A DNA stretch of 64,000 nucleotides from Gnetum montanum (lineage: Eukaryota; Streptophyta; Gnetopsida; Gnetales; Gnetaceae). The DNA is taken from positions 5,615-69,614 of the forward strand of contig MNCI01027457.1 in the NCBI GenBank assembly GCA_015680685.1. Reading direction: 5' to 3'. Of this stretch, positions 1-13,100 are shown piece by piece (position 1 is the first letter of the stretch; the number at the start of each line of letters is the position of its first letter). The notes beneath the pieces are model-generated. The model saw only the letters and a list, made by a program, of their open reading frames with translations, was not told the DNA's origin and did no database searches. Position numbers and translations under genes: made by a program.

Positions 1-695
1 CCCCTCATCTTGGAAACTCTCCCTCCCCCCTACCCTGCCCCACCCCCTGTAGCCCCCTCGTGTGGAAACCACAAAAGTAGATTTTAGTATTCTATGCACT
101 CCAACGTTGACCAACCACTTCAATAGGGATGGCAAAAGGCTCAGCATGGAAGATTCATCTCTAGTGTGGAAGTTGTGACTCCATTACTATTTATAGTAAA
201 TGGAATGGCCATGGGGGGAAGGCACTTAATATGTATAGAAACCTCCCAAGTTTGGGCACCTATCTCACCTATATGAGGTAAGAATTTATAGCCAAATTAT
301 AACTAACTTGTAGCCACTATAGAGCCAAAATGCAACCATTTTGTAGTATTATTCATGTCCCAAAACCTATAAAAACTAGCCTCAAACACCATTTACATGT
401 TCAGCAAATTTTGACACACAAACACTTTTTCAATCCTATACTATTTGCATTATTTACACAATTTAGCAATTTGTTCATAGTTCTACACATGGGCATTCTC
501 AAGCACTCAAGAGCTCTAAAAAGTTTCCACACTTGTATTCTCTTGAACCTAGCATGAAAACCCTATGACCTTGTGACCTTGTAATCCCCTTTGTGATTTG
601 TGAATTTTCAAGCTCCACACTAGACTTCTTGGATTCCCAACTCTCAGCATAGAGTACTTGGACAACTTGTATTCTTCACACTTCTCAAACCCCTT
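1..695 (+). repeat. TE-B 5' LTR, left part (U3/R)
   Basis: Aligns with about 38722-39417 of the 3' LTR. It contains the near-palindrome TTACTATTTATAGTAA at 184-199 and a TATA box CTATAAAAAC at 367-376, with counterparts at 38908 and 39079. The sequence continues at 20405 after the TE-A insertion. The last five bases before TE-A (691-695, CCCTT) and the first five after it (20405-20409, CTCAT) match at three of five positions and can be read as a decayed 5-bp target duplication of CCCAC/CCCAT. Short ORFs here are not meaningful. Confidence 0.88.
367..376 (+). promoter_or_regulatory. TATA box of TE-B 5' LTR
   Basis: CTATAAAAAC is kept in the 3' LTR at 39079-39088 within a conserved block, the usual position of an LTR promoter. 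In this copy transcription would now run into TE-A. Identification rests on motif and conservation between LTRs. Confidence 0.6.
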
Positions 696-1363
696 TGTAG
701 CGACCAAAAATTTTAGTAGCTAGAATAGGAACACTGAGAGGTTCATGGATGTACAACTTTAACCTTACATCTATGTGAGGACCTATTGGAAGCAAAGGTG
801 GGGTGGCTAGAATGGTCTTGTCGATCAAATAGGGACTTATGGAATGCCATGCTAAAATAGTGCTAAGTGTTTGCATGGTGTTGACGGTGTTGATGGTGTC
901 AACCGGGGCTGAGCATAGTCAAGGTTTTCCACCAAAAACAAAAGTTTCAATGCGTAGTTACATGAAGAAATTGTGAAAAATTCAAGTAAAATGTCAAAAT
1001 GCAAATAAAATGCTAAATACTACACTAGAGTAGAGTGAGAGAGAAAGTGGCACCATCCCGAATGTGTTTGAGTGTAATTAACCTCAAATGGGGTGAGAGA
1101 GGTACATTGTGTACAATAGGCATAGTAGATAGTGTAGTCATAGTCTCAAGATGTCTAGCCATGAAGACAGATGTTCCACCATGGTGTTTGTACCTACTAG
1201 GTTGGTTACCATGCGGTGCAGTGAACTGCAATGGTCTACAATGAACTGTGGTGGTGTGCAAATGCCCTCCTTTTCTCAGATGCCAAATGTGCTTCAAGAA
1301 TGCCAAATGCCAAAATGCCAAGATTGTTTCAAATTTGTCAACCCCTAAAACATGGAGGACTAA

Positions 1364-1375
1364 GGTATTTATAGG
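1364..1375 (-). promoter_or_regulatory. TATA box of TE-A 3' LTR
   Basis: The minus strand reads CCTATAAATACC; the other LTR has CCATATAAATACC at 19268-19280. A conserved TATA box about 1.1 kb into the LTR is the likely core promoter. Confidence 0.6.
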
Positions 1376-1749
1376 GCTAGATTTGCTGTGAAATGAATAT
1401 TGGATACCACATGGTAGTGGGACAGTTGGGACTACGTTGTATCCCAACTATGCTTTCCACTAAAGCAAATGGTGTTATGCTTTGGTGTGCTCCAATGGAC
1501 TTTGTGAGACTACCAGAGTATAACTACACTATCAATTACATGTTTGTGTGTTGAAAAGATTGCAATGTACCTATCAAAAATGCAAAAAATGCAAGTTTGA
1601 AGACTACACTCTAGGACTATGCTATCCACTATGTGAAGTGGTGTCAAGCATAGTTACAACTTTGGGACAAAGGGGGATGCCAAAAAGATGCATGATAATT
1701 GTTGAAGGTGTGTTGAATTCCGGTGCTACAATGTGGAGGCCTCTATAGG

Positions 1750-2430
1750 TCATTCTAGCTATCTACTCTTGACTATGCTCTAGAGTGCTAGAGAGTGTAC
1801 TCTAGACTTAGAAAAATTCTAAGCCATGTGCTGACTATGCTCTAGGGAAGGGTAACTACACTTCCAACTAAGGTTGAGCATAGTCCAAGCAATTAGAGAA
1901 ATTTCTATAGAAATCAGGCTTCTAGTTGACTATGCTTGAATACACTCCATGGTAGTGAAGAGCATAGTCTTAATAGTTAGAAAAAACTACAAAAAACTAA
2001 GCCTTCAGTGTTGACTATACTTGACAATACTCCCAAGTAGTGGAGAGTGTACTCTTAGCACTTAGAAAATCTGCCAAACTGTTTCTTCCATCCCAACCAA
2101 GCTTGACTACACTCCAATGTAGTGGAGAGTGTAGTCTTTGCCAAATTGCTTCTTCCATGCCAACTAGGCTCTATAACTACTGGCTTGATACTTAGGAAAA
2201 TTTACAAAATGGCCTCCGGTATTGACTACACTCTCTACTAAGCTGAGTATGCTCTCATGTAGTGGAGAGCATAGTCCTAACACTTAGAAAAATTTGCAAC
2301 TTATTGCTTCACGTTAACACTTAGGAAAAATTGCACAAAATCTTTAGAGTTAACTACACTACCCATTGGGCTAACTATGCTCTAGTGCAGTGGAGAGTGT
2401 AATCTCAACACTTAGAAAAAATTTTCCTTG
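1750..2430 (-). repeat. Array of GACTATGCTC ... GAGCATAGTC hairpin units in the TE-A LTR
   Basis: About seven units spaced 75-125 bp each pair a GACTA(T/C)(G/A)CTC arm with a GAG(C/T)(A/G)TAGTC arm across 10-30 bases, followed by 'cacttagaaaaatt'. Clear examples start near 1929, 2012, 2103, 2224 and 2350. The same array is in the other LTR (19670-20340), so it predates insertion. Shorter copies occur inside the element at 9476-9760. Confidence 0.75.
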
Positions 2431-2490
2431 AGTTAACACTTAGATAAATTTTTAGTTGAGATTCAATAGCCCAAATTTGGTGGTGTTTCA

Positions 2491-3766
2491 TTGATACATC
2501 TTTGTTGATGTCTAGAGGAATGGCTCGAGAGATGTAAACAAATAATTTCAAAACATCATAATAGGTCTAGCACCAACATCACTCTTTTGTACCTAGTTAG
2601 ATGTCATTTCATTGTGCTCAAGAGTGTTTTGGATAGTGGTATACTAAGGGTAAAGGGTGTAGGCAATGTGCTAGGGATTGAAAGGGAAATAAGATGCAAA
2701 TAAGGTGTTAAGATGTGGGATATGGAGTCACCATGGTTCATAGTGATCATGGCACCAAGGTGGCTTGCCTTTAAAAAGGTTGACCTTTCATTGGAGTGCG
2801 CATGAGAGAGTTAGCATGGATTTAGGGATGGACTAGTTATGAAATTGTAGCTCTACTAATTTTCTTGGGGACATGCTTTTTCCCTTTTGCTCTTTGTCTC
2901 TTTTTCCTTTTTTATTTTGCTTTTTGCTATAGGGTAAACCTTCTTTGAGTTCTAGACTTTGCTAAATGCTAACTACGGGATGTGTTCCACCAAGTGGATT
3001 GTGTGCCACTAGATGGGCTTTGCTCCAATGCTTGTGAAACTACATCACATCTATGAGATAGGTGTTTTGTCCTTGAGATGATTTTTGTTACATCTACCTA
3101 GGCTTTGAATAGCCAATAGAGGCTTCCCATGAGATAACTTATGTTATGTCCACCTTGGGATTTATGGTTTGGCTTGTAGAGTGTGCCATGTGATTGCAAG
3201 GGTTTGTAGTCTTGACTATAACATGGAATGCAAAAGTATGGAGGCATAGGGATGGATGTAGACCATAATAGGATAACAGGGATATGAAATCTTGAGAAGC
3301 TTAACTAGTCCAATCATGTACATTAGAGCGATGTTGTAACTTTTTGCTACAATGAGATGCACCTTTGCATGACTACCTCAAGGTTTCGTCCTACAAACAC
3401 AACTTCTAGAAGACAAGAAAACCACAAAACAAGAAATGCAAATCAAATGTCAAGGGTAATGATGCTACAACTGATCCAAAAGCTACATCAATGGAAACTA
3501 CTTAAAAATAAAAAAAATGGTGGGAGGTGATGATGCTATAGGTGCTTGAGAGCCTACACTCATGACAGAAGCCCATAAAACTAGCAAAATGGTAGGGGGC
3601 CATGATGTTGTAGGTGATCAAGAGCTTGAGTAATGGCAGAGCCTAAAATGATTAGCAAAATGATGAGAGGCTGTAATGTTGCAAATGCTCTAAAGGCCAA
3701 GCTGATGGCTAGTATGCCATCTTAGAACTGTAGTATCCCTACTTGCATGGTGTAGAAAAGTGGGGG

Positions 3767-3806
<40 letters not shown>

Positions 3807-3840
3807 GATGGGGGAAGTTAAAATTATTCTTGCTCACTTG
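2491..3840 (-). other. TE-A tail between integrase and 3' LTR, non-coding
   Basis: No recognisable domain on either strand. The minus strand ends ...CAACAAAGATGTATCAA directly before the LTR, matching the pre-LTR sequence of TE-B (CAACAAAGATGAGCCAT) and TE-C (AATAAAGAGGAGTCAA), so this is the polypurine-tract region. Around 3517-3700 a ~75-bp unit (gcaaaatggtagggggccatgatgtt-like) is repeated about three times. TE-B has only ~230 bp here, so this tail is a TE-A-specific expansion. Confidence 0.6.
3769..3803. repeat. (GA)n microsatellite
   Basis: About 17 uninterrupted GA units after a G-run. It is the purest simple repeat in the window. Its purity amid decayed sequence suggests recent slippage. 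Confidence 0.95.
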
Positions 3841-3844
3841 CTCA

Positions 3845-4185
3845 TGGAACCATACATGACTAATGGAAAATCTAGTTTAAGGCCTTGGAAAACTATGGTG
3901 TGCTAATTTAGAGTCTTAGTAGACTACTGTGTGCCAATTTAACATCATAGCAAATGAGCTATTATGCTAGTTTAATGTCATGACCCAAGGATGGATGTTG
4001 TGCTAGTCTAACATCATGATGGATGAGAGGTTATTTTTGTGCCAGTTTAACATCATAGTAGATGGAAAATGCTAGTTTATAGTCATAGTAGAATTTTTGC
4101 ACCATTTTATAGTCATAGCAAACTTTCTATGCCAATTTATAGTCATAGCGAACTTTTTGCTAGTTTATAGTCATAGTGGACTTTC
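3845..4185 (-). repeat. TGCTAGTTTA(T/A)GGYCAT motif block after TE-A integrase
   Basis: About ten irregular copies of a 30-40-bp unit around 'gctagttta-(a/t)-g-tcat-g'. The reverse complement is the CTTAAACTAGCA motif of the plus-strand elements TE-B and TE-C, so motif orientation follows element orientation. The block separates integrase from the 3' tail. Confidence 0.75.
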
Positions 4186-4199
4186 TACTTTCCTTGCTT

Positions 4200-5400
4200 T
4201 GTTGAGATGCAATGTTGCATGATAGACATAATAAGGCTTTAGGTATAAATGATTCACTAGATTGGAAAATTCATTATCATCTTAATTAGCAAATTTGAAT
4301 ACTCCATTGTCGTAGGCCTTGTTGACCAAAAACTACCCTTTCCAATTGGCTAACAATTTGTTAGTAGGTTCATGAATGGCCTTGAGGACTAGGTTCCTTT
4401 TCTTGATCAAGCATTGGTGCTGGTTATGATGGTGCTTTTGCTTTTGCTTTTCTTGATACCATTTAATGCAGTCAAATGTCTATATGCATTCCTACTCTAT
4501 TGAGTTAAGGTTTATAGTCCTCAACTCATTATTCTAAGCTTCATTGATGAAGTTCGAAAGGATTACTTGGAGCGATGGAACCTACAATTCAAAGGGAAAA
4601 TTTGCTTCAAATCCACAAACAAGATTGTAAGGTGTCTTACCTATTGTCATTTGTCATTTGTGTGATAGTCCATAGTGCATAGACTAATTACTCATGCCAT
4701 CATGGCTTGCTATTGTCGAGCATCTTCTTTAGAGGGTTGACAATGACTTTGTTTGTGGCCTCCACTTAGTTTTTCACCTAAGGGTAGTACAATGATGAGG
4801 AGGAATGTTTAATACCAAAGTGCTTACAAAAGGCTTTAGTTTCAATGCTACTAAATTATGGCCTATTTTCTATGAATATGATCATGGGTAAACCAAAACG
4901 ATTCACTATGTTATCAAGGATAAATTTGCAAACCTGCTATGATGTTGTTTTCCAAAGGGGAATAGCTTCAACCCACTTGGTAAAGTACTTGGTTGCAGTT
5001 ATGATGAAGCTATGTCCTACAAAGAACTTAGGCATTATAAGTTCAATGATATGCAAGCACCAATGTTGGAATGACTACATGTTCTACATTATGTGTAGTT
5101 CAATCGATGGCACGTCCATTAGGTTACCATGATGTTGACACACATGGCATGTTTTGACCTTGGAGACATAGTTGCACTCCATAAAAGGCCAATAATAGCC
5201 CAAGCATCTGATCTTCACCACCATTATCCTAGGTGATATGTGATGTCTGCACAGGCCCTCATGGAGTTGTTCAAAAATTGTTTGCATTTCATTATCACTC
5301 ACGTAGGTTAGCAGTATGCTATCATTGGATCTACGACATAAGGTAATATCACCTATGATGACGTACTGCTGTGAACATTTATGCATTGCATCTTTTTGAG
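4200..5400 (-). pseudogene. TE-A integrase (H2C2 finger, core, C-terminal tail), decayed
   Basis: The 5084-5386 frame carries the zinc-binding domain: HEGLCRHH, then GYYWPFME and TCHVCQHH, the H-H-C-C pattern of gypsy integrases. The core follows downstream on the minus strand (about 5060-4680), with GHSFIITATKYFTKWVEAIP and VEATNKVI, the latter holding the catalytic Glu of the DDE triad. The first Asp is in a degraded LHIIELI (family form LDIIGPI). The C-terminal part near 4200-4330 reads NEFSNLVNHLYLKPYY, the usual gypsy ending. Integrase would join element cDNA to the host chromosome. Several in-frame stops and frame changes make it non-functional. It directly follows the RNases H as part of pol. 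Confidence 0.88.
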
Positions 5401-6420
5401 TGGCAGTTAAGTGGTGTAAAGGCTTACCCTATAAAAGGTATGCTTTAATGTCATCATACCACTCTCCTACATGGGTCATGCTAACTATTTCTATGGATGC
5501 AATGTTAGTTATTTGTGTGATAGGCATAGTGCAATCTACCATTGAGGTGGGCAATGCAAGAAACATGTCTAGTGTAATGCTTAACGATAATGTTGCTAAG
5601 GCATCAACTATAGCATTTTTGTTCTAGGGAATGTATTGGATGTTTGTTGTTGCAAACTGTTTAAGCAAGTGCTTTGTCAATTCACAATAAGATTGTAAAT
5701 GTTTGATCTTATAGGCATAAACCTTTATTACCTTGTTGACCACTAATTGTTAGTCACCTTGGATTGCTAGGTGAAATCCCTATGTTGCATGCTACAAAGA
5801 CATCTTAGAGGAGACCTTCATACTTTTCCATGTTGTTAGTACAAGGGAATGCAAAACAATATGTAAAGGGTTAAATATCCCTAGATGAAAATGTGATAAC
5901 TATAGCAACACTAGCCCCTTGAGAGGTTTAAGCCCTATCAAAATGTAGGAGTGCCTCAAATTTTTTAGTTACTTGACTAATGCTACTAACATGCTCATAT
6001 AGGAATTTTGGATCTATAGTTGCTTGATTATTAATAGATGAAACTATGAGTTATGCAACTATAGCTTGACCTTTTGTCAAGGCTTGTGCTATGCAATGTA
6101 GGTCAAACTCCACTGTTATTTCTTTCCATCATGTACTCCAACTGATTTCATAGAGATTTTTTGTAATTTCTCAAAGTATGTTATTCTTGCAAATGATGTT
6201 GACCTTATTGCAGAAAAGGTAATGCCTCCACTTCTTAGGTGAAAAGACTAAGACAAGGCAATACTTGTTCATATCATTGTATTTTGTTTTGTGGGCTACT
6301 AACACAAGGCTTAAGTAGTAGACCAGGACCTCTATGCCATCATCTTGCTTTTGCCAAAGTAGAAAGGAAATGGATGTGTCAGAAGTAGCAAGGTAGATGT
6401 TAAAGGATATATATCCTTGA
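5400..6420 (-). pseudogene. TE-A RNase H plus second (Tat-type) RNase H, decayed
   Basis: Two RNase H modules follow RT. The gypsy RNase H reads VLVFSPKKWRHYLFCNKVN (about 6300-6130), the usual LALVFA-KWRHYLLG segment. Then KGQAIVA and, at 5900-5960, EALLHFDRA(stop)TSQGASVA, followed by NNMEKYEGLL, match the layout of the extra RNase H (FDGA-S--G-GAG ... N-AEYEAL). A second RNase H between the native one and integrase is characteristic of the Tat lineage. Here HFDRA replaces HFDGA. In-frame stops are mostly TAG. Confidence in two modules is good because TE-B shows the same arrangement. Confidence 0.82.
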
Positions 6421-7690
6421 AGAGGATGAACTGGCTATTGCTTAATATTATCAAATGTTTGTTGGCATTGAGCTATCCACTCAAAGTGGGCTCCTTTCTT
6501 GAGCAAATGTTGCATTGGCTATAACTTGTTAGTTAACTGTGTGATAAACTTGCATATAAATTGCATTCTACCCTGTAACCCTCATAGCTCCTTAAGGTTG
6601 ACTAGAGGTGCTAAGTTAGTTATGGCCTTAATCTTGTTGGTATCTACATGTATTCCTACTTTGGACACTACAAAACCAAGCATCTAATCCATTCTAATGT
6701 TGAAAAAATATTTCTTGGGATTCAATCTAAGTTCTTATTGTAAGCAACATTTAAGCACTATGTCTAGATCATTTGCATGATTGTGAGCTACTTTTGACTT
6801 AACTGGTATGTCATCAATATAATCATTAAGCAAGCTTAATATGTAATCACTAAATATGTATTTCATCGCATGATGGTAAGTTTCTCTTATGCTCTTGAGT
6901 CTAAAGGGCATCTTGGTGTAATAGAATGTATCCTAGGGGATCATAAAGGTTCTACTAAGTTGGCGCTTAGGGTTGATTTGAATGTGGTTGTAGCCTGAGA
7001 ACCCATCCATGAAGGATAACAAGGAATGTCCAACCATTATATCAATCAGTTAATCAATACTAAGCAATGAAAAATCATCTTTTATGGTTGCCTTGTTAAG
7101 GTCTCGAAAGTCTATGCAAATGCATATACTTCTATTTTTCTTTGGTACAACTACAATGTTTGAAAGACAATCTACATAACCAATGGATCATATGAAACCA
7201 ACTTTGTAAATCTTGGTGATTTTATTACAGATATCCAACACCACCTCAAGCCAAACCTTATGCACTTTTTATTTTTCTGGCTTAATGTAGGGGTCTAAGA
7301 TGATATTGTGCTATACTAGCCAAGGATCTCGACCTAGCATGTCCTCATATGACCATGTGAATGCTTTAATGTTGTCATTTAGTACCTTAGCAATTTTTTG
7401 GGCATGTGGTTCTCTAGCATGGAACTAAGTTTTAACACTTTTGCCTTTCCATTTGGTGTAGTTGTAGGGATCTCAACAAGGGAATCTTCTATGACATCCC
7501 TTGCCTCTAGATCAAGAGCCTTAACTAGAAGGTTGGCCAATCTAGTAGTGTCTCTATAGATGCTATGTATTTAGCATAAGTTGTAGGCTCAAGGTCTAGG
7601 CAATGTAGATTGATGCATCACTTGATATCACCATGAGGTCCAATGAGGACCAAAGGTGAAAGAAGCTTCTCAGGTATGACCATGTCATAA
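6420..7690 (-). pseudogene. TE-A reverse transcriptase, decayed
   Basis: Minus-strand translation gives the gypsy RT motifs in order: VPKEK/N-(S)I-CI-DFRDLN near 7081-7145, FMDGFSGYNHIQINPK (motif A with its Asp kept), and NDYIDDIPV with the YIDD box at 6810-6821 (YVDD type). Then come LRLNPKKYFF and LGFVVSKVGIHVD, the fingers/palm end, and LKEL-GLQGRMQFI leading to the connection domain. It would copy element RNA into cDNA in the particle. The catalytic Asp residues survive but stops and shifts break the frame. Upstream (7300-7690) EKLLSPLVLIGPHGDIK looks like the linker before RT. Confidence 0.9.
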
Positions 7691-7699
7691 TCCTACAAA

Positions 7700-10130
7700 A
7701 CAAACCAACAAAATGTTAAGCAGCACCTATTGTAACCAAGGTAATATGCACAAATGAATAAAAAGCAATGTATTGAAAATTCACCTCAGTATGCAAAAGA
7801 GCTACAAGAAAGGGTAAACACATGTGTGTGCCAATTTTAGACCTCAACAAGCCATGGGTGCCAGTTTTAGATCTTAGCAGATTATGATGTGTCAAACATG
7901 TTTATTCAAGAAAGGCTACCAGGGCTTGTGAAGTGAAATCGACTAAGGCATTGACTAGGTGATGAATAGTTAGAAATTTTCACTAATTGTAAGTGACTAT
8001 GCTCCCACCAAAAGTTAAAAATTTGGCTAAGTGTGGAGTGCAGTCCCAAGTAGATGGATTATTAAACAATACCTAGAGGATATAAAAGCATGTTTCATTG
8101 TGGGTAAGCTTTCATTTTCAAACTTACAAAATGTTAAATCCAAAGTTTAGACTTAACATTGGTGTTGTGCACTATTAGTGAAGAGAGCGTAGTTACAGCT
8201 AGAATGATGTGCTGAAGTGGATGCCTACACCCTAGACTAACAAACATAGATGAGGGGGAGCAAGCACTGGGGCACCTAAGAGAATGATGCTATTCTCTCC
8301 TCTTTGCCATTTTTTGTTTCTTTGGTTTTTTTGCACTTGAGGGTTTTTCACTTTGGGAGTTGTTGGCTCGCTACCATGGTAGGGTTCACCACCACTGTGG
8401 GCTATTTTGGCTACTACTACTATGGAGGGCATGTGTTGGGAATGGTGTTGTGGCAATGAGTGTTTTTCTTGGTCATGGACGAGCATGTGTAAATGTGTGA
8501 TGGTCTTAGCTACGATTGGATTTTCTCATGGGGGAGAGTTTTGTGGAGGCTGCAGCTATAGTGGTAGTTAGTGTAGCTACAAATGGAAAGGCCAAAGGCT
8601 CCCACTAGGGCCATTCATGGAGCTATGAAAAGACTATTGCTAGGCTTGTTAAGGTGCACATGGATTGCTACCAATTTTCTTTTTTTTTTCTTTAAAAAGA
8701 ATTTTCTATTTTCTACGGTGTAGGGTAGGGATTAGAGTTTGGCAACAGTGGCTAGGAACTACCTTCTATAGGGAAAATGATGGAAGAAAAATTTTGTTTT
8801 GGTTTTGTATTTCTTTTTTGGTGAAGGCCATAGGATGGCTTCCATAACACAGATGTGGAGGAATGGCTACAACTACGTGGCATGAGGTAGGCACACATAA
8901 GGGTTTCTAGTTGAAGGGGTTTTTTCTAAGTGCAACGTAGGTTTTGATGTTGTAAGTGGTGATAGGATTTTGGTAGCCAAGGACATCTAGCTATGAAGGA
9001 AAAGGGACTATAGGGTTTTTTTTTCCATACATTGTGTCTTCAAAAATTTGTAAAAAACTAGGGGTAGGAAAAACATGTCGCATGTCATAGGGGGGAAATG
9101 CCATGGAGAGCCATGGGGCATTTGCACCCTATAGTATGGCTATAGGGGCCATAGGGGTGCATAGTGTTAGGTGCATTTTCAATTCCACCCCACCTCTTTT
9201 TCTAGAAAAAGAAAATTTTTTTGAACAAATTTTGGGGGTAGTGGTAGGGTAGGGTAAGATAGGGTAGAGGCATGGCACATGGTAGCATTGTGAATGTGAT
9301 GTAGGAATGGTGGACATGGTGGCCATGATGAGCATGATGCCTAGCACTATCGTATCTCATGGTGTGTAGGGAATGGGGAAGTGATAGTGGTGGTGGTGCA
9401 TGGTACCATGGTGTAGTGCATTATGTGTTGAAAGTGTTGAGGTAGTGGCTGAGACCTCACTCTTTGTAGGCTGCAACTATGACTATGCTCTCTATCTTGA
9501 AGGCACAATTGATGTCCAATGTTCATTAAAATGACTTCTATCCAATAGTTAGTTTTTTTTGTCTATGCTATGTATAACACGTATTCAGAAGTTAGAAACA
9601 ATTTTAGTCTAGGATTACACTCTCCACTATTTAGAGCATAGTCATGGGTGATCCCAGAGTTAGAAAAAATTACCCTATTTCTAGACTATGCTCTCCACTA
9701 AGGTAGCCCAAAGTTAGAAAAGATTTTCTACTTTCTGGACTATGTTGTCTGGAGTAGAAAAAGTTTGTAAATTACACTGAATGTTAAACTTGCAAAATGT
9801 ATCAATGCCAACCTGTAACAATGTGAAACTTACAAATTGTGATAATTCTAAAATACCAAAATATGCAAACTATCATGGTGCTAAACATGCAAACATGTGA
9901 AATAAGCCACTAATACTATGCAAAATGTGTTGTACCCTAGTGAGTACTAGGAGCATCAAATGCATTTGTTGATGTCCTATACTTGTGGGGCTCCAAGAAG
10001 CATTGGCAAGATTAAAAGTTTTTGCTAAGTGATGCTATATTATGTTAACTTTGCTAACTTTAATTTAGTAATTTTATGTCAAAATTTACATTTATGGACA
10101 TATACTAACACTTCTTTTGTTGCTAATTCA
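7700..10130 (-). other. TE-A spacer between RT and antisense gene, repeat-rich, no gene recognised
   Basis: No conserved domain found on either strand; ORFs at 8232-8486, 8665-8847 and 9129-9347 have no motif or counterpart in TE-B. At 9476-9760 there are three units of the GACTATGCTC ... GAGCATAGTC hairpin repeat found in this element's own LTR, and related pieces near 7990-8050. This is the position where TE-B and TE-C carry ~185-bp arrays. Confidence 0.55.
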
Positions 10131-10136
10131 TTGCAG

Positions 10137-13100
10137 AGTGCTATTGAAGTTCATCTTGATTATCATACAGCTCATGGACATCTTGTGCTACATGAGCAAG
10201 CCTATTCTCAACATTCCTACACCAAATATGTAGGTGGACTAGTAGGTGGTGTGGTTTCGACTAGGGGCTCATGAGTTCCTAGAGTACCTATTGCAGTAGT
10301 TTAGTGTGATCATGTGGTCACACTTAGTGGTGGAGGCTACTAGTGCAATCACTGAGACATTGTTGTCCAAGGCTAGTTGGGACATCTTAAGGTCCATGTC
10401 AAATGAGCCAACTACTAACAGTGATGGAGTACATAGTTTAGGCAAAGGCCCTAGGGACACTCGATGCCTATCCAAGATTTGGCACATCATGGGGTTCCAT
10501 TGCTACAACAAGAGCAACATCCTTTTTTTTGCTATGCACATGCACATCTTATTCCACAACCCACTTGGAACTGTCTACTATGCTAGAGGGTAGTTATTCT
10601 TATAGCTTCCATAGTTTTATTTTCTTAATATTTGCTCATACTATTTTGCTAACTGCTCATGCTTAATGCCAAATTCAAAGTTGATGAGAAAGGCCTACAT
10701 GATGAGAGGAATACTCTAGCTTTAACCTACACCACTCTAAAGGTGTTCTCTTCTAGCCTGAATGTTTGGGAAACTTTGCTTAAGTAGGTGGGGTCTAATT
10801 TGGAGGCTTACCCCACTTAGTAACCAAGGGCGTATGAGTGGTGCAAGATCCATGATTGGTTGGATGAGGAGTGGGCCATTAGTATGATTAACATGAAGGA
10901 AATGACAACACCACCATCTCCATCTCACACTTCATTTGTACCATGTAAGTGTTTACTATTTTAGCTCTTGTTCTTGCTCACATGTTGTTGATTTTTCTTT
11001 GGCATGATGCTAATGTTGTTTTGCCTTTACAACTGTAGTTTCTTTAAGTGAGGTGACAGTGGTCACCATAGGCCACACAGAGGCCACCCTCATCATGAAA
11101 TATGGTGATGTGGAGGGTGTGTAGCATTGGTTGTGCCAGAAGGCACCAGATGCATTGATAGATAGGCTCATGCATGTAGGGTTAATGGACCTATTTTTGG
11201 CCCTTAGCCTAAGTATTCTAGTGGCCAAAATGGTTACCATCATTTACTTCTTTAGTAGTGAAATCCGATAGTTTTTCACCCACATGCATAGCATGAGGTT
11301 AGTGTTTGACCTTGGTGAGGTCTTCTTTGCCAACCTCTTTGGACTTTCCATTGATTGCCCATTGATCATTGACAAGGCTAATAGGGAGGTGGACCATATA
11401 GGGAAGATCAAGGACTAGTTGGATGCCACTCAATCTCATAAGGACATACCAATTAAGGATGTGCTTGTGCCCAAGGTGAAAGAGCTCTACCCTCTTTTTT
11501 GTGCATGTGGCTTTTCGAAGTTGCTCTCCCAACGAAAGATCCTAGGGGTGGAGTAGACACAACTAATGAAAGAGGTATTTCTAGAGGGCACAAGGTTCAA
11601 TTAAGCTACCTACATTACAACCATCTTGCATGCAGAGATCTTTCAGCTACAATTTAACATCTAGGCGAGATCCCCTATTCACTTTGCATTCTTCGTAGTG
11701 TGCCTATGAAGGTTTGCAAAGCTTTTGATCATACGTGATGGTGGATGTTGGATGGTGTAAGATCATGAGCAACTCTCAAAGCCATGGATCAAGCACCTAT
11801 TCATAACCACATGGGGATAGGACCCTCCAAAGGAGATTGATGAGTCATTATTAGTAATGACTAAAGGTTCCATGGAGTAGTCACACTATTCATGCAACAA
11901 TGTGGATGAGGGTCCTCCAGTTGGCACTAGAGATGTGGCTAAGATAGACCGCTACATTGTAGGGATGGTGGGACCATCAAAGGAAAATATTAAGAGGCCC
12001 CACACTATAGAGGACGCTGCTCTTGAAGTTGGAAGGCCATGTAGCAAGAAAATCCACATCAAGTTTCAAAGATTGCATGCAAAGGATGCAAGTTAGTATG
12101 CATAACTTGCTAGATGCATTTATTGTATTTTATATGTTTATATTTTCATGTTTTTATGTTATATTATACTACTATGCTAATGCTAATGTGCACCTGCGTT
12201 GGTTGCAGAGATTGAAGAGAGGGCTATCGAAGCAACTATGGAGGTGGCAACAAAAGAAGCACCTCCCCAAGTTGAGAAGGGGGAAGCTTATGGAGATGGG
12301 CTACCTATTGTAGTAGAGACCCTCTAATAGTTGGAGGAGGGGTTGCTTCACCCTAACAAGGGCAATTTTAATTTCCTATTTGACAATGTATATCTAGGTG
12401 ACCCTCCTGCACTCATGGTTGAGGGCTTGTTAGATAAGTGCTTTTTGTTGCCATCCATTATTATCCTTTTTTCTCTATCATCCTTAGTTGTTTGGGTATA
12501 TGCTAATTGCATCATTGTGTTTTAACCTTGGATGTTCTTGCCAGTGGTCCAACATCTACCTACCACATGGATTCATGGGTAGACATGCCTAAAAAGTTTT
12601 CCTTCATGGAGGATGTTGTGGAGGACATGGTAGACCTTTTATAGAAAATAGATCCTGAGCTCAATATGTTTACTATGTTTCCTTACTTATATTTCTTTAC
12701 CAATCAAAATATTAGTTCATGGCTAAGGTTGATTTTCTTGTTGCATGCCAATAGGTTTCAAGATTCAATGGGATTCGAACAAGGTGGTGAAGGTGGATGC
12801 CCTTCCTAAACTCCCTCTTGATATGGATCAGGTGTCTTGTCACATGTATGAGATATCAAACAAGCGCATTCTTCCCTATGTGAAACCATTATGGGTTTGT
12901 AGGAACTCAAATGAGCACTTGTGGAAATGCATGCATAAGCTCCAAGACAAAGTGACAAAAAAAGACATGAAGATTAGGGATCTTTAGTCCTAATATGACT
13001 TTCTAGCTACTAGGTCACATGGGAACAACACTTGGAGGACCTCTAAGATAGACTATGCTTGTAACTAGTCAACTTGTAGAGGTAAAAATGAGGCCATGTA

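Larger units (their letters stand above)
696..2490 (-). repeat. TE-A 3' LTR
   Basis: Direct repeat of 18627-20404. On the minus strand it begins TGAAACACCACCAAATTTGG and ends at ...TCGCTACA (696). It holds a TATA box (1364-1375) and a run of hairpin-forming repeats (1750-2430). The ORFs at 1025-1447 and nearby, on either strand, lie in a non-coding LTR and are not conserved as frames. Confidence 0.92.

Noticed and set aside
1025-1447. 140-codon minus-strand ORF near the left end
   Set aside because: Inside the TE-A LTR; the other LTR has no matching open frame.
8232-9347. Several ORFs of 60-84 codons in the TE-A spacer
   Set aside because: No motif, no counterpart in TE-B or TE-C, biased composition; consistent with chance.
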